Below are positions 17,786-27,221 of a DNA stretch of 64,000 bases, piece by piece. Position 1 is the stretch's first letter, and each line of letters starts with the position of its first letter. This stretch comes from Thioalkalicoccus limnaeus (GTDB lineage Bacteria; Pseudomonadota; Gammaproteobacteria; Chromatiales; Chromatiaceae): assembly GCF_041197575.1 (NCBI RefSeq), contig NZ_JBDKXB010000003.1, positions 124,001-188,000 of the forward strand, read 5' to 3'. The position numbers were made by a program, and so were the translations under genes. The notes under the pieces are model-generated. The model was not told where the DNA came from and ran no database searches. It saw only the letters and a program-made list of their open reading frames with translations.

Positions 17786-18817
17786 ATGTGGCACCGGATC
17801 CTGGCCATCTTCGTCGCCCGCAATCGGGAGTTCTATCGGGACACCGCGGGGCTGGCCTGGAACATCCTGATGCCGATCCTGATGATCGTGGGTTTCGCGT
17901 TCATCTTCCGCGGCGACGCGGCGGATGTGTTCAAGATCGGCGTCATCGGCGACGCCCCGGACCGGGCGAGCGTCGCGGCATCCTTTCTCGAACTGCGCCA
18001 CGTCTCGTTCGTCCCTGTCGCGGATCCGTCCGCGGGTCAACTCAAGGTCGAGCGCCATCAGCTCGACCTGCTGCTCGATCTGCGCGCGGCGCCGGTCTAC
18101 TGGGTCAATGTCAATTCGGCCAAAGGGTATCTTGCCGAGCGCCTGTTGCTCGGCGCTGGGTCCTTCGATGAATTCGAGCCGGTTGGCGGGCCGCAGCGCC
18201 AGGCCGTGACCGGCGAGGCCCTGCGTTATGCCGATTGGGTACTCCCGGGCATCCTCGCGATGAACATCATGTTCAGCAGCCTCTGGGGCGTCGGCTGGGT
18301 CGTGGTGCGTTATCGCAAGAACGGCGTGCTGCGCCGACTGAAGGCGACCCCGCTCAGCCCCTTCGAGTTCTTGAGCGCCCAGGTCCTGTCGCGGCTGTTC
18401 GTGGTGCTCGCGGCGAGCCTGGTCGTCTACGTCGGGGCGCAGTGGCTGCTCGACTTCCCGATGCGTGGCTCGTATCTGGCCTTGGTGCTGATCTACACGG
18501 CCGGTGCGCTGTGCATGATCAGTCTCGGCCTGATGGTCGCCGCGCGCCTGCGTACCGAGGAACTGGCCGACGGGGTGCTGAATCTGATCACCTGGCCGAT
18601 GCTCTTGCTATCGGGGGTCTGGTTCTCGATGGACGGCACTAGCCCCGCGGCCCAGGCCGTCTCGCAGGCCTTGCCCCTGACCCATCTCGTCGATGGGGCG
18701 CGCCTGATCATGATCGATGGTGCCGGGATCGCCGAGGTCTGGCCGCAGATCGCGCTGTTGACGACACTGGCGCTGGGCCTACTCGCGATCGCCGCGCGAC
18801 TCTTTCGCTGGGAGTAG
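17786..18817 (+). CDS. ABC-2 type exporter, membrane subunit
   Basis: Membrane partner of the preceding ATPase, 343 aa. One N-terminal membrane segment (about 27-46: LAWNILMPILMIVGFAFIF) is followed by an extracytoplasmic domain of about 120 residues. Five more hydrophobic segments occupy about residues 150-340. This one-plus-five layout with a large first loop is the ABC-2 membrane fold. The cytosolic loop RYRKNGVLRRLKATPLSPFE is the usual coupling helix of the family. The substrate cannot be read from the sequence; drug, lipid or glycan export are all possible. Confidence 0.92.
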   Translation: MWHRILAIFVARNREFYRDTAGLAWNILMPILMIVGFAFIFRGDAADVFKIGVIGDAPDRASVAASFLELRHVSFVPVADPSAGQLKVERHQLDLLLDLRAAPVYWVNVNSAKGYLAERLLLGAGSFDEFEPVGGPQRQAVTGEALRYADWVLPGILAMNIMFSSLWGVGWVVVRYRKNGVLRRLKATPLSPFEFLSAQVLSRLFVVLAASLVVYVGAQWLLDFPMRGSYLALVLIYTAGALCMISLGLMVAARLRTEELADGVLNLITWPMLLLSGVWFSMDGTSPAAQAVSQALPLTHLVDGARLIMIDGAGIAEVWPQIALLTTLALGLLAIAARLFRWE

Positions 18818-19031
18818 GTCGGCCAACCGAATCCCGCCAGCTGACTGATCGTCCCGCTCGAACCGAGACCAAGTTCGAGTCGCGACCAGCGCAGACCCGC
18901 ATTTCCATGGCAGTCTGGGTGACGACACGGACCTCGGTATCGAATACAGCCGACCTGTCGACGACGGGCACGTCGACCTGGCTTGGCCCCGGCCCGTTGG
19001 CCCAACAGGCCGTGTCATACGAGGTTTGCAT

Positions 19032-21035
19032 ATGAACGATCACCATCAGCCGACCACCTCGGTTGCCGAATCGCGACCCTGGATCCAATGGAATCCGCCG
19101 GTCTTCATCACCTCGGCGGTATTGATGTCGATGCTCGTGCTCTTCGCGACGCTGGCGACCGAGGTCGCCGAACCGCTGTTCAGCGCGATCCAGGGGTGGG
19201 TGATCGAGTCGGCCGGGTGGTTCTATGTCCTTGCCGTAGCCGGCTTCGTCGTGTTCGTGGTCGTGTTGGCCGTGTCCGGCCTCGGGCGGATCAAGCTGGG
19301 CCGCGAACACACACAGCCGGATTACAGCTACGGGTCCTGGTTCGCGATGCTCTTTTCGGCCGGCATGGGCATCGGGTTGATGTTCTTCGGGGTTGCCGAG
19401 CCGGTGATGCACTTCGTCGCGCCGCCGGTCGGCGAACCGGAGGTCGCCGAGGCCGCGCGCCAGGCGATGCGCATCACCTTCTTCCACTGGGGCGTCCACG
19501 CCTGGGCCATCTATGCGGTCGTGGCCATGTCGCTGGCCTATTTCGCCTTTCGGCACGATCTCCCGCTGACCATTCGCTCGTCGCTCTATCCGCTGATCGG
19601 CGAGAGGATCTACGGCCCGGTGGGTCATGCGGTCGACACCTTCGCCGTGCTCGGGACCCTGTTCGGTGTCGCGACCTCGCTCGGCTTCGGGGTCATCCAG
19701 ATCAACGCAGGGATCAACTATCTGTTCGATGTCCCGACCAACATCGGTGTCCAGGTCCTGCTGATCACCGTCATCACGGGCATCGCGACCCTGTCGGTGG
19801 CCCTGGGCCTGGATGCGGGAATCCGCCGTTTGTCAATCCTCAACATGATCCTCGCGGTCGCGCTGCTGGCCTTCGTGCTGGTCGCCGGACCGACGGTGTT
19901 CCTGTTGCAGACGCTGGTTCAGAACACCGGCATGTACCTGTCCAGTCTGTTCGAGATGACGTTCAATCTCTATGCCTACGAGCCAACCTCGTGGATCGGC
20001 GGCTGGACTCTGTTCTATTGGGGCTGGTGGATCGCCTGGGCGCCCTTTGTCGGTATGTTCATCGCCCGTGTCTCGCGCGGGCGGACGATCCGCGAGTTCG
20101 TCGTCGGCGTCCTGTTCGTGCCGGTCGGCTTCACCTTCATCTGGATGACCTTCTTTGGCGATACCGCGCTGCACATGATCATGATCCAGGGGATCGACGA
20201 ACTTGCGGACGCCGTCGCGGCCGATACCTCGGTGGCGCTGTTTCAGTTCTTCGAGTATCTCCCTTTGTCGGGGCTGACCGCGCTGGTGGCGACGCTGATG
20301 GTCGTGACCTTCTTCGTCACCTCGTCCGATTCGGGTTCCCTGGTCGTGGACATCCTGACCTCGGGTGGGCATGACGAGTCTCCGGTTTGGCAGCGGATCT
20401 TCTGGGCCATCGTCGAGGGCGTGGTGGCCGCCGCGCTCTTGATCGCCGGCGGTTTGGCCGCGTTGCAGACGGCGACGATCGCCAGTGCCTTGCCCTTCAC
20501 GATCGTGATGATCCTGATGTGTTGGGGCCTGTTGCGCGCGCTGCGGATCGAGGGTATCAAGCAATCGAGTCTGCGCGAGGCCCGGGTCACCCCCACGGGC
20601 CCGCAGGCCCCGGTCAACTGGCGCCATCGTCTGCGCACGCTGGTGCACCAGCCGCGGCACGCGGAGACGGTGCAGTTCATTCGGGAGGTCGTGCGGCCGG
20701 CGTTGACCGAAGTCGCCGACGAGTTGCGGACGATGCATCTCGACGCCGGGGTCGGCGAGGGGGAAGACGGCCGCGTTTGGGTCGAGGTCCGTCATGGCGA
20801 CGAGATCGACTTCTACTACTCGGTCCGTCCGCGGCCCTACGAGGCGCCCAGCTTCGTCCTGCGCGATACCCGCCGCCGCCGGGCCGAGGCCCTGCAATAC
20901 TTCCGCGCCGAGGTGCATCTGCGCGAGGGGGGGCAGGACTACGACGTCATGGGCTGGAGTCGTCAAGACATCATCGGCGACGTGCTCGATCAGTACGAGC
21001 GGCACATGCATTTCCTGCACAGCGTGCGCTCCTGA
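19032..21035 (+). CDS. BCCT-family betaine/choline/carnitine transporter with C-terminal regulatory domain
   Basis: Inner-membrane carrier for quaternary-amine osmolytes, 667 aa. Twelve membrane segments are expected, and the family motifs GMGIGLMFFGVAEPV and WGWWIAWAPFVGMF (the tryptophan-rich substrate site) are present. After the last segment a soluble tail of about 150 residues remains, as in BetT-type choline carriers, where it senses osmotic stress. The start is ATG 19032 with GAGG 7 nt upstream; the TTG two codons earlier is less likely. It stands alone on the plus strand, convergent with the gamma-glutamyltransferase gene. Uptake of glycine betaine or choline would suit a marine or saline habitat, but the exact substrate is inferred. 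Confidence 0.93.
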   Translation: MNDHHQPTTSVAESRPWIQWNPPVFITSAVLMSMLVLFATLATEVAEPLFSAIQGWVIESAGWFYVLAVAGFVVFVVVLAVSGLGRIKLGREHTQPDYSYGSWFAMLFSAGMGIGLMFFGVAEPVMHFVAPPVGEPEVAEAARQAMRITFFHWGVHAWAIYAVVAMSLAYFAFRHDLPLTIRSSLYPLIGERIYGPVGHAVDTFAVLGTLFGVATSLGFGVIQINAGINYLFDVPTNIGVQVLLITVITGIATLSVALGLDAGIRRLSILNMILAVALLAFVLVAGPTVFLLQTLVQNTGMYLSSLFEMTFNLYAYEPTSWIGGWTLFYWGWWIAWAPFVGMFIARVSRGRTIREFVVGVLFVPVGFTFIWMTFFGDTALHMIMIQGIDELADAVAADTSVALFQFFEYLPLSGLTALVATLMVVTFFVTSSDSGSLVVDILTSGGHDESPVWQRIFWAIVEGVVAAALLIAGGLAALQTATIASALPFTIVMILMCWGLLRALRIEGIKQSSLREARVTPTGPQAPVNWRHRLRTLVHQPRHAETVQFIREVVRPALTEVADELRTMHLDAGVGEGEDGRVWVEVRHGDEIDFYYSVRPRPYEAPSFVLRDTRRRRAEALQYFRAEVHLREGGQDYDVMGWSRQDIIGDVLDQYERHMHFLHSVRS

Positions 21036-21368
21036 AAACAGGGTATCGATTGCCGAGATCCAGCCATCAAGGATCCGGAACTGACATCGGAACGATTCGC
21101 CGATCAGCGCGTTTCCACTGAGAGAAATCAGGGGGGCGAGCCCGATCAATCGGACCGCTTCAGCATGGCGGGCCAGATATGGGTCGCGATGTATGCCCAA
21201 TGATCGGCTGGCTGGGGCAGCAGCGCACGCGGATGCCGACATGGATCGGTGCGAGCCAAGCACCAGTGCGGTTAAGCGAAGGCCGCGCGCTCGTCGGTCA
21301 GTGTGACCTTTTGGCTCGAAACGCCTCGGGGTCATCGGTGCCAGGATCACGGATACGGGTGCCGCGAG
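21036..21368. other. Convergent intergenic region
   Basis: About 333 bp between the 3' ends of the BCCT gene and ggt. Short open frames occur but none shows a ribosome-binding site or recognisable protein. I find no strong hairpin or repeat. Confidence 0.4.
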
Positions 21369-23204
21369 TCACGGGCGTTCGAGTTGGCCTGCTACCGAGA
21401 TGGTGCCGATGCCGCGTGGATCGGCGGCGGCCGTGAAGACTCCATCGGGCTCGATCACGACGGCCTGGCTGTTGCCCCATGGCCGGTCGGCGACCCGCAA
21501 TTGGTGTCCGCGTGCGACCAGCGCCTCGCGCAGCGCCTCCGACAAGCCGTCTGGTTCATACTCCAGCCGATCCGGCAGAAACTGGTGGTGGAACCTCGGT
21601 GCGGCCACCAGGTCTGTCGCGGAGCCGCCCGCCTCGAAGGCGAGGGCGGCGAGCAGGACTGTGCTGATGATCCGGCTGCCACCGGGGGTGCCGATCACGG
21701 CGATCCGGCCATCCTGTTCGACGAAGGTCGGCGACATGCTCGAGAGCATGCGCTTTCCGGGCTCGATGCGATTGGCCGAGCTCTGGATCAGGCCGTACGC
21801 GTTCGGCTGTCCCGGCGCGACCGTGAAGTCGTCCATGTGGTTGTTCAGCAGCACACCCGTTCCCTCCGGCATGAAGCCGGCGCCGAACGGATAATTCAGC
21901 GACAGCGTCGCGGCCACCCGATGACCGTGCCGGTCGATGATCGAGAAGTGGGTCGTATCCTGGCCACCGGAAGGTCTGTCCGGGCCCGGGAAGAGCTCGC
22001 TCGGTGTCGCCCGGTCGCGGCGGATCGAGGCCGCGAGGCCGGCTGCATAATCGGCGGCGAGGAGGCGATCGATGGGGATCGCGACGAAATCGGCGTCGCC
22101 GAGGAACCGTGCGCGGTCATGATAGGCGCGGCGCATCGCTTCGACGATCAGATGCACGCGTTCCGCCTCGTCGACGTCCGATAGCTGGTAGAGCTCGAGG
22201 ATCTGCAAGATTTGTGTCAGCGCGATACCGCCCGACGACGGTGGTGGTGCCGACACCAGGCGCATCCCGCGGTAGCTCGCGGTAATCGGTTCGCGCCCGA
22301 CGATCTCGTAGGCGCGCAGATCCTCTCGCGTCCACAGACCGCCGGCCGCGCGCACGCCGGCGACGAGCCGCCGCGCGACCTCGCCATCGTAGAAGCCGTC
22401 GTGGCCCGACCGGGCCAATCGCTCCAGCGTGGCGGCCAGCGCCGGTTGCCGGATCCGTGTTCCGACCTCGGGCACCTCGCCATCGCGCAGCAATATGGCC
22501 GCGGCCTCGGGATTCGCGCGCAGTGCCGCCAAGCGAAAACCCGCGAGCGACCGGTAACGCTCGTCGACCGGGAATCCATCGCGTGCTAGGCGGATCGCCG
22601 GTTCGAGCGCCCGGGCCATGGTCAGCTCGCCGTAGCGGTGGGCGATGTGGTCGAGTGCGGCCGGGGTGCCCGGAATCGCGGCGGCCAGAGGGCCGGCCGA
22701 AACGCGGTCGCGGTCGACCTCGCCATCGGGTCCGATGAACATCTGCGCGGTGGCCGCGGCCGGGGCACGTTCGCGCCCGTCAATCAGGATGTCGCGCCCT
22801 TCGGATGCGTCGTGTAGGAGCCAGAAACCCCCGCCACCGAGCCCGGAGCCATAGGGCTCGACGACGGCCAAGACGGCGCTGACGGCGACTGCCGCGTCGA
22901 AGGCGTTCCCTCCATCGGCCAGGATCGCGACACCGGCGGCGGTCGCCAGCGGATGCGGCGTCGCGATCCCGTGGGGCACAGGATCGGCCCGCAGCAGTGC
23001 GGGCCCTATCAATATCCAACCGACGATGACGACCGACGTTAGCGACCGTAGCCATCGATCAGCAAGCAGCCGGGGTCGCTTAGCGCCGTCGAGGGGGGGC
23101 GCCTGATCGGGAGGACGGGTCGCCCACGCCATCCTCACAACGCGTCCCCGCCACGACAGATGGTGGAACAGCCCTGCCCCGCGCGGACACCTTGAATATT
23201 TCAA
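21369..23204 (-). CDS. ggt: Gamma-glutamyltransferase (gamma-glutamyltranspeptidase)
   Basis: Periplasmic enzyme that cleaves and transfers the gamma-glutamyl group of glutathione and related amides. It is 611 aa from the TTG at 23204. A signal segment (TSVVIVGWILIGPALL) lies near residues 56-71. The self-cleavage and catalytic site DTTHFS is at 416-421, with Thr417 as the new N-terminal nucleophile. The small-subunit motif GTPGGSRI and the large-subunit PYGSGLGGGG are intact. Start: TTG 23204 has AAGGGG upstream and begins 9 nt after the stop of the preceding CWC gene, which suggests coupling; an ATG at 23132 is the alternative and gives a shorter N-terminus. Purple sulfur bacteria make glutathione amide, a plausible substrate, but this is inference. 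Confidence 0.92.
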   Translation of the reverse strand: MKYSRCPRGAGLFHHLSWRGRVVRMAWATRPPDQAPPLDGAKRPRLLADRWLRSLTSVVIVGWILIGPALLRADPVPHGIATPHPLATAAGVAILADGGNAFDAAVAVSAVLAVVEPYGSGLGGGGFWLLHDASEGRDILIDGRERAPAAATAQMFIGPDGEVDRDRVSAGPLAAAIPGTPAALDHIAHRYGELTMARALEPAIRLARDGFPVDERYRSLAGFRLAALRANPEAAAILLRDGEVPEVGTRIRQPALAATLERLARSGHDGFYDGEVARRLVAGVRAAGGLWTREDLRAYEIVGREPITASYRGMRLVSAPPPSSGGIALTQILQILELYQLSDVDEAERVHLIVEAMRRAYHDRARFLGDADFVAIPIDRLLAADYAAGLAASIRRDRATPSELFPGPDRPSGGQDTTHFSIIDRHGHRVAATLSLNYPFGAGFMPEGTGVLLNNHMDDFTVAPGQPNAYGLIQSSANRIEPGKRMLSSMSPTFVEQDGRIAVIGTPGGSRIISTVLLAALAFEAGGSATDLVAAPRFHHQFLPDRLEYEPDGLSEALREALVARGHQLRVADRPWGNSQAVVIEPDGVFTAAADPRGIGTISVAGQLERP

Positions 23205-23213
23205 GACGCCCCT

Positions 23214-23456
23214 TCAATCGCCGCCGGCCAGCGCCACGTCGCCCTCGCGTTGACGACCCGAGAGCTCCTTCAGGCAGCGGGAGCAGAGACAATCGCTGTA
23301 CGATTGGGCGAGCTCTCCAAGGAGATCTTGTGGCAGGGCAACGCCAACGCATTGACAGTGCGGTAGGTCATCGACCTTGCATAGGAACGACGCCCCGCAG
23401 CGGGCACAGCGCTTCGGTCCGGGAGTGATGTCATCGGGCCTTGTCCGATCGCGCAT
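23214..23456 (-). CDS. Cysteine-rich CWC-family small protein
   Basis: An 80-aa protein with many cysteines: CARCGASFLCK, then PHCQC, then CLCSRC. This pattern matches the cysteine-rich CWC family, a likely metal-binding protein of unknown role. It starts at ATG 23456 with AAGGTG 8 nt upstream. The stop is 9 nt before the ggt start on the same strand, so the two probably share a transcript. No signal peptide is visible. Zinc binding is suggested by the paired cysteines, not shown. Confidence 0.8.
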   Translation of the reverse strand: MRDRTRPDDITPGPKRCARCGASFLCKVDDLPHCQCVGVALPQDLLGELAQSYSDCLCSRCLKELSGRQREGDVALAGGD

Positions 23457-23817
23457 GGTGTCACCTTGTTCACTGGGGATGAGTGGAGCCTCGACTCCAG
23501 AGTAGCTGCCACTGAACCTGTAGGCCACAGGTTCCTTGTTCAAGGTTGGCCAATCGCGAAGGCTGTCGCGAGCAGAGGGGCCGAGAGTGTCCAGGTTCGT
23601 CTGGAGCGGTCCTCGAGCCATGATCCGGCGGCGCGCCCCGCGGCCGGGCCTCGTCCGAGTGGGACGAAGCTTGCGGGCCAGCGTCGTTAGCGGGCTCATC
23701 GGGCACCTTTTGCCGTTGCCGTGGTCTCCTCTTGCTGCGCCGCAGCAAGAGCGGTCGCGCATGGTTTCCAAACCAGGCCAACATGACCTGTCAACGCGAT
23801 ACGAAAGGAGATAGCCA
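23457..23817. other. Divergent intergenic region with a perfect palindrome
   Basis: About 361 bp between the CWC gene (minus) and the fabI operon (plus). It contains the 23-bp palindrome at 23729-23751. The GTG start of fabI at 23818 is preceded by AAGGAG. No gene is evident. Confidence 0.5.
23729..23751. promoter_or_regulatory. Perfect 23-bp palindrome upstream of the fabI operon
   Basis: Two perfect 11-bp arms (CTCTTGCTGCG and its complement) meet around a single central C, about 67 bp before the fabI start. It could be an operator for a dimeric regulator. The 1-nt centre makes it a poor RNA loop, which favours a DNA site over an attenuator. Confidence 0.5.
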
Positions 23818-24609
23818 GTGATCACCGAAACCTCCCGTCGAGATCCCTTTTCCCTGCGCGGCCGCACCGCGCTCGTCACCGGGTTGGCGAATGCCGACAG
23901 CATCGCCTACGGCTGCGCCAGCGCGATGCACGACGCGGGCGCCGAGCTCCTGCTGAGCTATGGGCACCCGAAGGCCGACAAGCACGTTCAGCCACTGGCG
24001 GCCGCATTGGGCGGGGCCGAGGCGCTCCTGTGCGATGTCCAGCACGAGGATCAGGTCGCAGCGCTGTTCGAGCGGGTCGCGGCGCGCTGGGGCCGGCTCG
24101 ATGTCCTGGTCCATTCGATGGCGTTCGCGCCGAAGGACGACCTGCACGGGCGCGTCGTCGACAGCTCACGCGACGGCTTTGCGCTGGCCATGGACATCTC
24201 GTGCCACTCGTTCCTGCGTCTGGCGCGATATGCCGAGCCCCTGATGAAGGAGGGTGGCACCCTGATCACCCTGTCCTACTACGGGGCCGAGAAGGTCGTC
24301 GATCACTACAACCTGATGGGGCCGGTCAAGGCCGCGCTGGAGTCGGCGGTGCGTTACCTGGCGGCCGAGCTGGGTCCGCAGGGGATCCGTGTCCATGCGA
24401 TCTCGCCGGGTCCGATCCCGACCCGCGCGGCATCCGGCATCGCGCATTTCGATCGCCTGCTCAAAAGCGCCGCCGAGCGCGCACCGCTGCGACGTCTCGC
24501 CGGGATCGACGACGTCGGCCACACCGCCGTCTTTCTCGCCGCCGACGCGGGTCGTGCCTTGACCGGTAGCACGCTCTACGTCGATGCCGGCCTCAACGTG
24601 AGGGCCTGA
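23818..24609 (+). CDS. fabI: Enoyl-ACP reductase, FabI family
   Basis: NAD(P)H-dependent short-chain dehydrogenase-type reductase that reduces enoyl-ACP (or enoyl-CoA) at the last step of the elongation cycle, 263 aa. The FabI nucleotide motif appears as GLANADSIAYG. The catalytic Tyr164-x6-Lys171 is in DHYNLMGPVK, with the extra Tyr of SYYGAEK, as in true FabI. It is the first gene of a tight three-gene operon and is followed after 3 nt by a MaoC-phosphotransacetylase fusion. The context suggests a specialised acyl-CoA/acyl-phosphate pathway rather than the housekeeping FabI, and another fabI may exist elsewhere. It starts at GTG 23818. Confidence 0.88.
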   Translation: MITETSRRDPFSLRGRTALVTGLANADSIAYGCASAMHDAGAELLLSYGHPKADKHVQPLAAALGGAEALLCDVQHEDQVAALFERVAARWGRLDVLVHSMAFAPKDDLHGRVVDSSRDGFALAMDISCHSFLRLARYAEPLMKEGGTLITLSYYGAEKVVDHYNLMGPVKAALESAVRYLAAELGPQGIRVHAISPGPIPTRAASGIAHFDRLLKSAAERAPLRRLAGIDDVGHTAVFLAADAGRALTGSTLYVDAGLNVRA

Positions 24610-24612
24610 GCC

Positions 24613-26022
24613 ATGACCCATTCCGACGCCAAGAGCTTCATCGAGAATCGTACCTTCGACGAACTGCAGATCGGCGACAGCGCGAGCCTCGAGCGACGCC
24701 TCACGATGGACGACATCAAGCTGTTCGCGGTCATGTCCGGCGACGTGAACCCGGCGCATGTCGACGAGGATTTCGCGAAGAGCAGCCGTTTCCAGGAGGT
24801 CATCGCCCACGGCATGTGGGGCGGCGCCCTGATCTCGACCGTGCTCGGCACCGAGATGCCCGGGCCCGGTACCATCTATCTCGGCCAGACTTTGCGTTTC
24901 CGCGCCCCGGTCGGTCTCGGCGATGTCCTCGAGGTCAAGGTCCAGGTTCGTGACAAGGATCCCGAGAAGAAACGGGTGACCTTCGATTGCCTCTGCACGA
25001 ATCAGGATGGCCGCAAGGTCATCGAGGGCGTCGCCGAGGTCCTGGCGCCGACCGAAAAGATCCGGCGCGCACGCACGGTGCTGCCGCGCGTGCGGATGGC
25101 CGAGCGGGCGCAGCTGCATGAGCTCCTGGCGGCGGCGACCCGCCCGGCGCCTGTGCCGATGGCCATCGTGCACCCGGTCGACGGGCCGGCGCTGCTCGGC
25201 GCGATCGAGGCTGCGCAGGCGGGCTTGATCGTGCCGACGCTGGTCGGTCCCGAGGAGCGGATTCGCCAGGCAGCCGAAGAGGCCGAGCTCGACATCTCGC
25301 CGTACCGGCTCGTTTCGGTGCCGCACAGCCATGCCGCGGCCGCCGAGGCGGTCGCCCTCGCGCGCAGCGGCGCCGTCGCGGCCTTGATGAAGGGGTCGCT
25401 GCATTCGGACGAACTGCTGCGCGAGGTGGTACGGCGCGACTCGGGCCTGCGCACCGAGCGCCGCATCAGTCATGTCAGCGCCTTCGATGTGCCCACCTAT
25501 CCCCGGCCGCTGTTCATCACCGATGCGGCGATCAACATCGACCCGAGCCTCGAGGAAAAGATCGACATCGTGCAGAACGCGATCGATCTGGTCCATGCGG
25601 TCGGCAACGACCGGCCGCGCGTCGCGATCCTGTCGGCGATCGAGACGGTCAACCCGAAGATCCGCTCGACGATCGAGGCCGCGGCCCTGTGCAAGATGGC
25701 TGAACGCGGCCAGATTCAAGGGGCCTGGCTCGATGGCCCGCTAGCCTTCGACAATGCCGTCTCGGAGACCGCGGCGGCGGCCAAGGGCATCGTCTCGGAG
25801 GTGGCCGGGCGCGCCGACATCCTGGTCGCCCCCGATCTGGAGGCGGCCAACATGCTGGTCAAACAGTTGACCTATCTGGCCGATGCGACCGGGGCCGGCC
25901 TCGTGGTCGGGGCGCGCGTGCCGATCGTGCTGACCAGCCGCGCCGATGACGCGATCACCCGCATGGCCTCGTGTGCGCTGGCCTTGCTGCTGGCCGACCA
26001 CCAGCAGAAGGTCGGGCGGTGA
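24613..26022 (+). CDS. MaoC hydratase-phosphate acetyltransferase fusion protein
   Basis: A 469-aa two-domain enzyme. Residues about 10-150 form a MaoC hot-dog hydratase with the motif FAVMSGDVNPAHVDEDFA (catalytic Asp and His present). Residues about 165-465 form a phosphate acetyl/butyryltransferase domain, which swaps CoA for phosphate on an acyl group. This fusion is known and annotated as bifunctional enoyl-CoA hydratase/phosphate acetyltransferase. The gene lies between fabI and an acetate kinase gene, with a 3-nt gap and a 4-nt overlap, so the three are probably made together. The product acyl phosphate would be the kinase's substrate, yielding ATP. Which acyl chain is used is unknown. 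Confidence 0.92.
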   Translation: MTHSDAKSFIENRTFDELQIGDSASLERRLTMDDIKLFAVMSGDVNPAHVDEDFAKSSRFQEVIAHGMWGGALISTVLGTEMPGPGTIYLGQTLRFRAPVGLGDVLEVKVQVRDKDPEKKRVTFDCLCTNQDGRKVIEGVAEVLAPTEKIRRARTVLPRVRMAERAQLHELLAAATRPAPVPMAIVHPVDGPALLGAIEAAQAGLIVPTLVGPEERIRQAAEEAELDISPYRLVSVPHSHAAAAEAVALARSGAVAALMKGSLHSDELLREVVRRDSGLRTERRISHVSAFDVPTYPRPLFITDAAINIDPSLEEKIDIVQNAIDLVHAVGNDRPRVAILSAIETVNPKIRSTIEAAALCKMAERGQIQGAWLDGPLAFDNAVSETAAAAKGIVSEVAGRADILVAPDLEAANMLVKQLTYLADATGAGLVVGARVPIVLTSRADDAITRMASCALALLLADHQQKVGR

Positions 26023-27221
26023 CTGGCGATTGGCTCGTCATCAACAGCGGCTCGTCGAGCCTGCGCTTCGCGGTCTTCGGTGAGACCGGCGGCACGGGGC
26101 TGGAAGCGCTCGCGGCGCGTTACCGGGGGCACCTCGCCGGCCTCGGTGGCGAAGCCGTCCGCTTTCGCGTCGAGGATGGCGGCGGCGTTACTCTGATCGA
26201 CGAGACGCCAACGGGCAGCGTCGATCAGTCCCGTGCGCTCGACTGGCTGCTCGGCTGGCTCGAGGCGCGGGCGGATCCCATGCCGCTGCGGGGCATTGGT
26301 CATCGGATCGTTCATGGCGGACGAGATTTCGCCGCACCGGAGCGCCTCGATGATCGCGTGCTGGCCCGCCTTGCGGCTTTGACACCATTGGCGCCGCTGC
26401 ACCAACCGCATGGTCTTGCCCCTGTGCGGCTGTTCACGAGGCGGTGGCCCGCCGTGCCGCAGGTCGCCTGCTTCGATACCGCCTATCATGCCAAGCAACC
26501 GGCGGTCGCCCGATCCTTCGCGCTGCCGCGCCGTCTCACTGATGCGGGCCTGATCCGCTATGGTTTTCACGGGCTGTCCTACGATTATCTCAGCCGGAGA
26601 TTGGCGCAACGACTCGGCCGGTCCGCGACCGGCCGAGTCGTGATGGCCCATTTGGGCCAGGGTGCCAGCCTGTGCGCGGCGCTCGATGGCGGCAGCGTCG
26701 CCTCCAGCATGGGCTTCTCGACCCTCGATGGCCTGCCGATGGGGACCCGCTGCGGTTATCTGGATCCTGGCTTGGTGCTGCATCTGTTGACGCAAGAGGG
26801 TCTGAGCGCCGAGCGGGTCGGCGAGATCCTGTACCGCGAATCGGGTCTGCTCGGCGTGTCGGGCCTCAGCGCCGATATGCGGGTCCTGCTCGCCAGCGAC
26901 GAGGCGGGCGCGCGCGAGGCCATCGAGTTGTTCGTGTACCGTGTTGTCCGCGAGATCGGCGCGTTGGCGGCTACTCTCGGAGGATTGGATCATCTCGTCT
27001 TTTCCGGCGGCATCGGCGAGCGAGCGTCTGCGGTGCGCGCGGCGATCGGCGCTGGCTGCCGTTGGCTGGGGCTCGAATTGGATGCGCAAACGAATGCGCG
27101 CCACGAGATGACGATCAGCGCCGCAGGCAGCCGGATCGGGGCCTGGGTCATCCCGACCGACGAGGAACGGATGATCGCCTTCTACACACGTGAGCTGATC
27201 GGCGCCGATGCCGAGGACTGA
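26019..27221 (+). CDS. ackA: Acetate kinase family protein
   Basis: Transfers phosphate from acyl phosphate to ADP, or the reverse, 400 aa. Family motifs are VINSGSSSLRF at the N-terminus, GHRIVHGG, and the nucleotide block FSGGIGER. The start GTG 26019 overlaps the stop of the fusion gene (GTGA), showing translational coupling. Together with the upstream phosphotransacetylase domain it forms a Pta-AckA pair that can make ATP from acyl-CoA. It may prefer acetate, propionate or butyrate; sequence alone does not decide. A downstream 3' motif and REP-like repeat follow the stop. Confidence 0.93.
   Translation: MTGDWLVINSGSSSLRFAVFGETGGTGLEALAARYRGHLAGLGGEAVRFRVEDGGGVTLIDETPTGSVDQSRALDWLLGWLEARADPMPLRGIGHRIVHGGRDFAAPERLDDRVLARLAALTPLAPLHQPHGLAPVRLFTRRWPAVPQVACFDTAYHAKQPAVARSFALPRRLTDAGLIRYGFHGLSYDYLSRRLAQRLGRSATGRVVMAHLGQGASLCAALDGGSVASSMGFSTLDGLPMGTRCGYLDPGLVLHLLTQEGLSAERVGEILYRESGLLGVSGLSADMRVLLASDEAGAREAIELFVYRVVREIGALAATLGGLDHLVFSGGIGERASAVRAAIGAGCRWLGLELDAQTNARHEMTISAAGSRIGAWVIPTDEERMIAFYTRELIGADAED

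Noticed and set aside
24166..25719. 517-codon minus-strand open frame opposite the MaoC-Pta fusion
   Set aside because: Shadow of a gene with clear domains.
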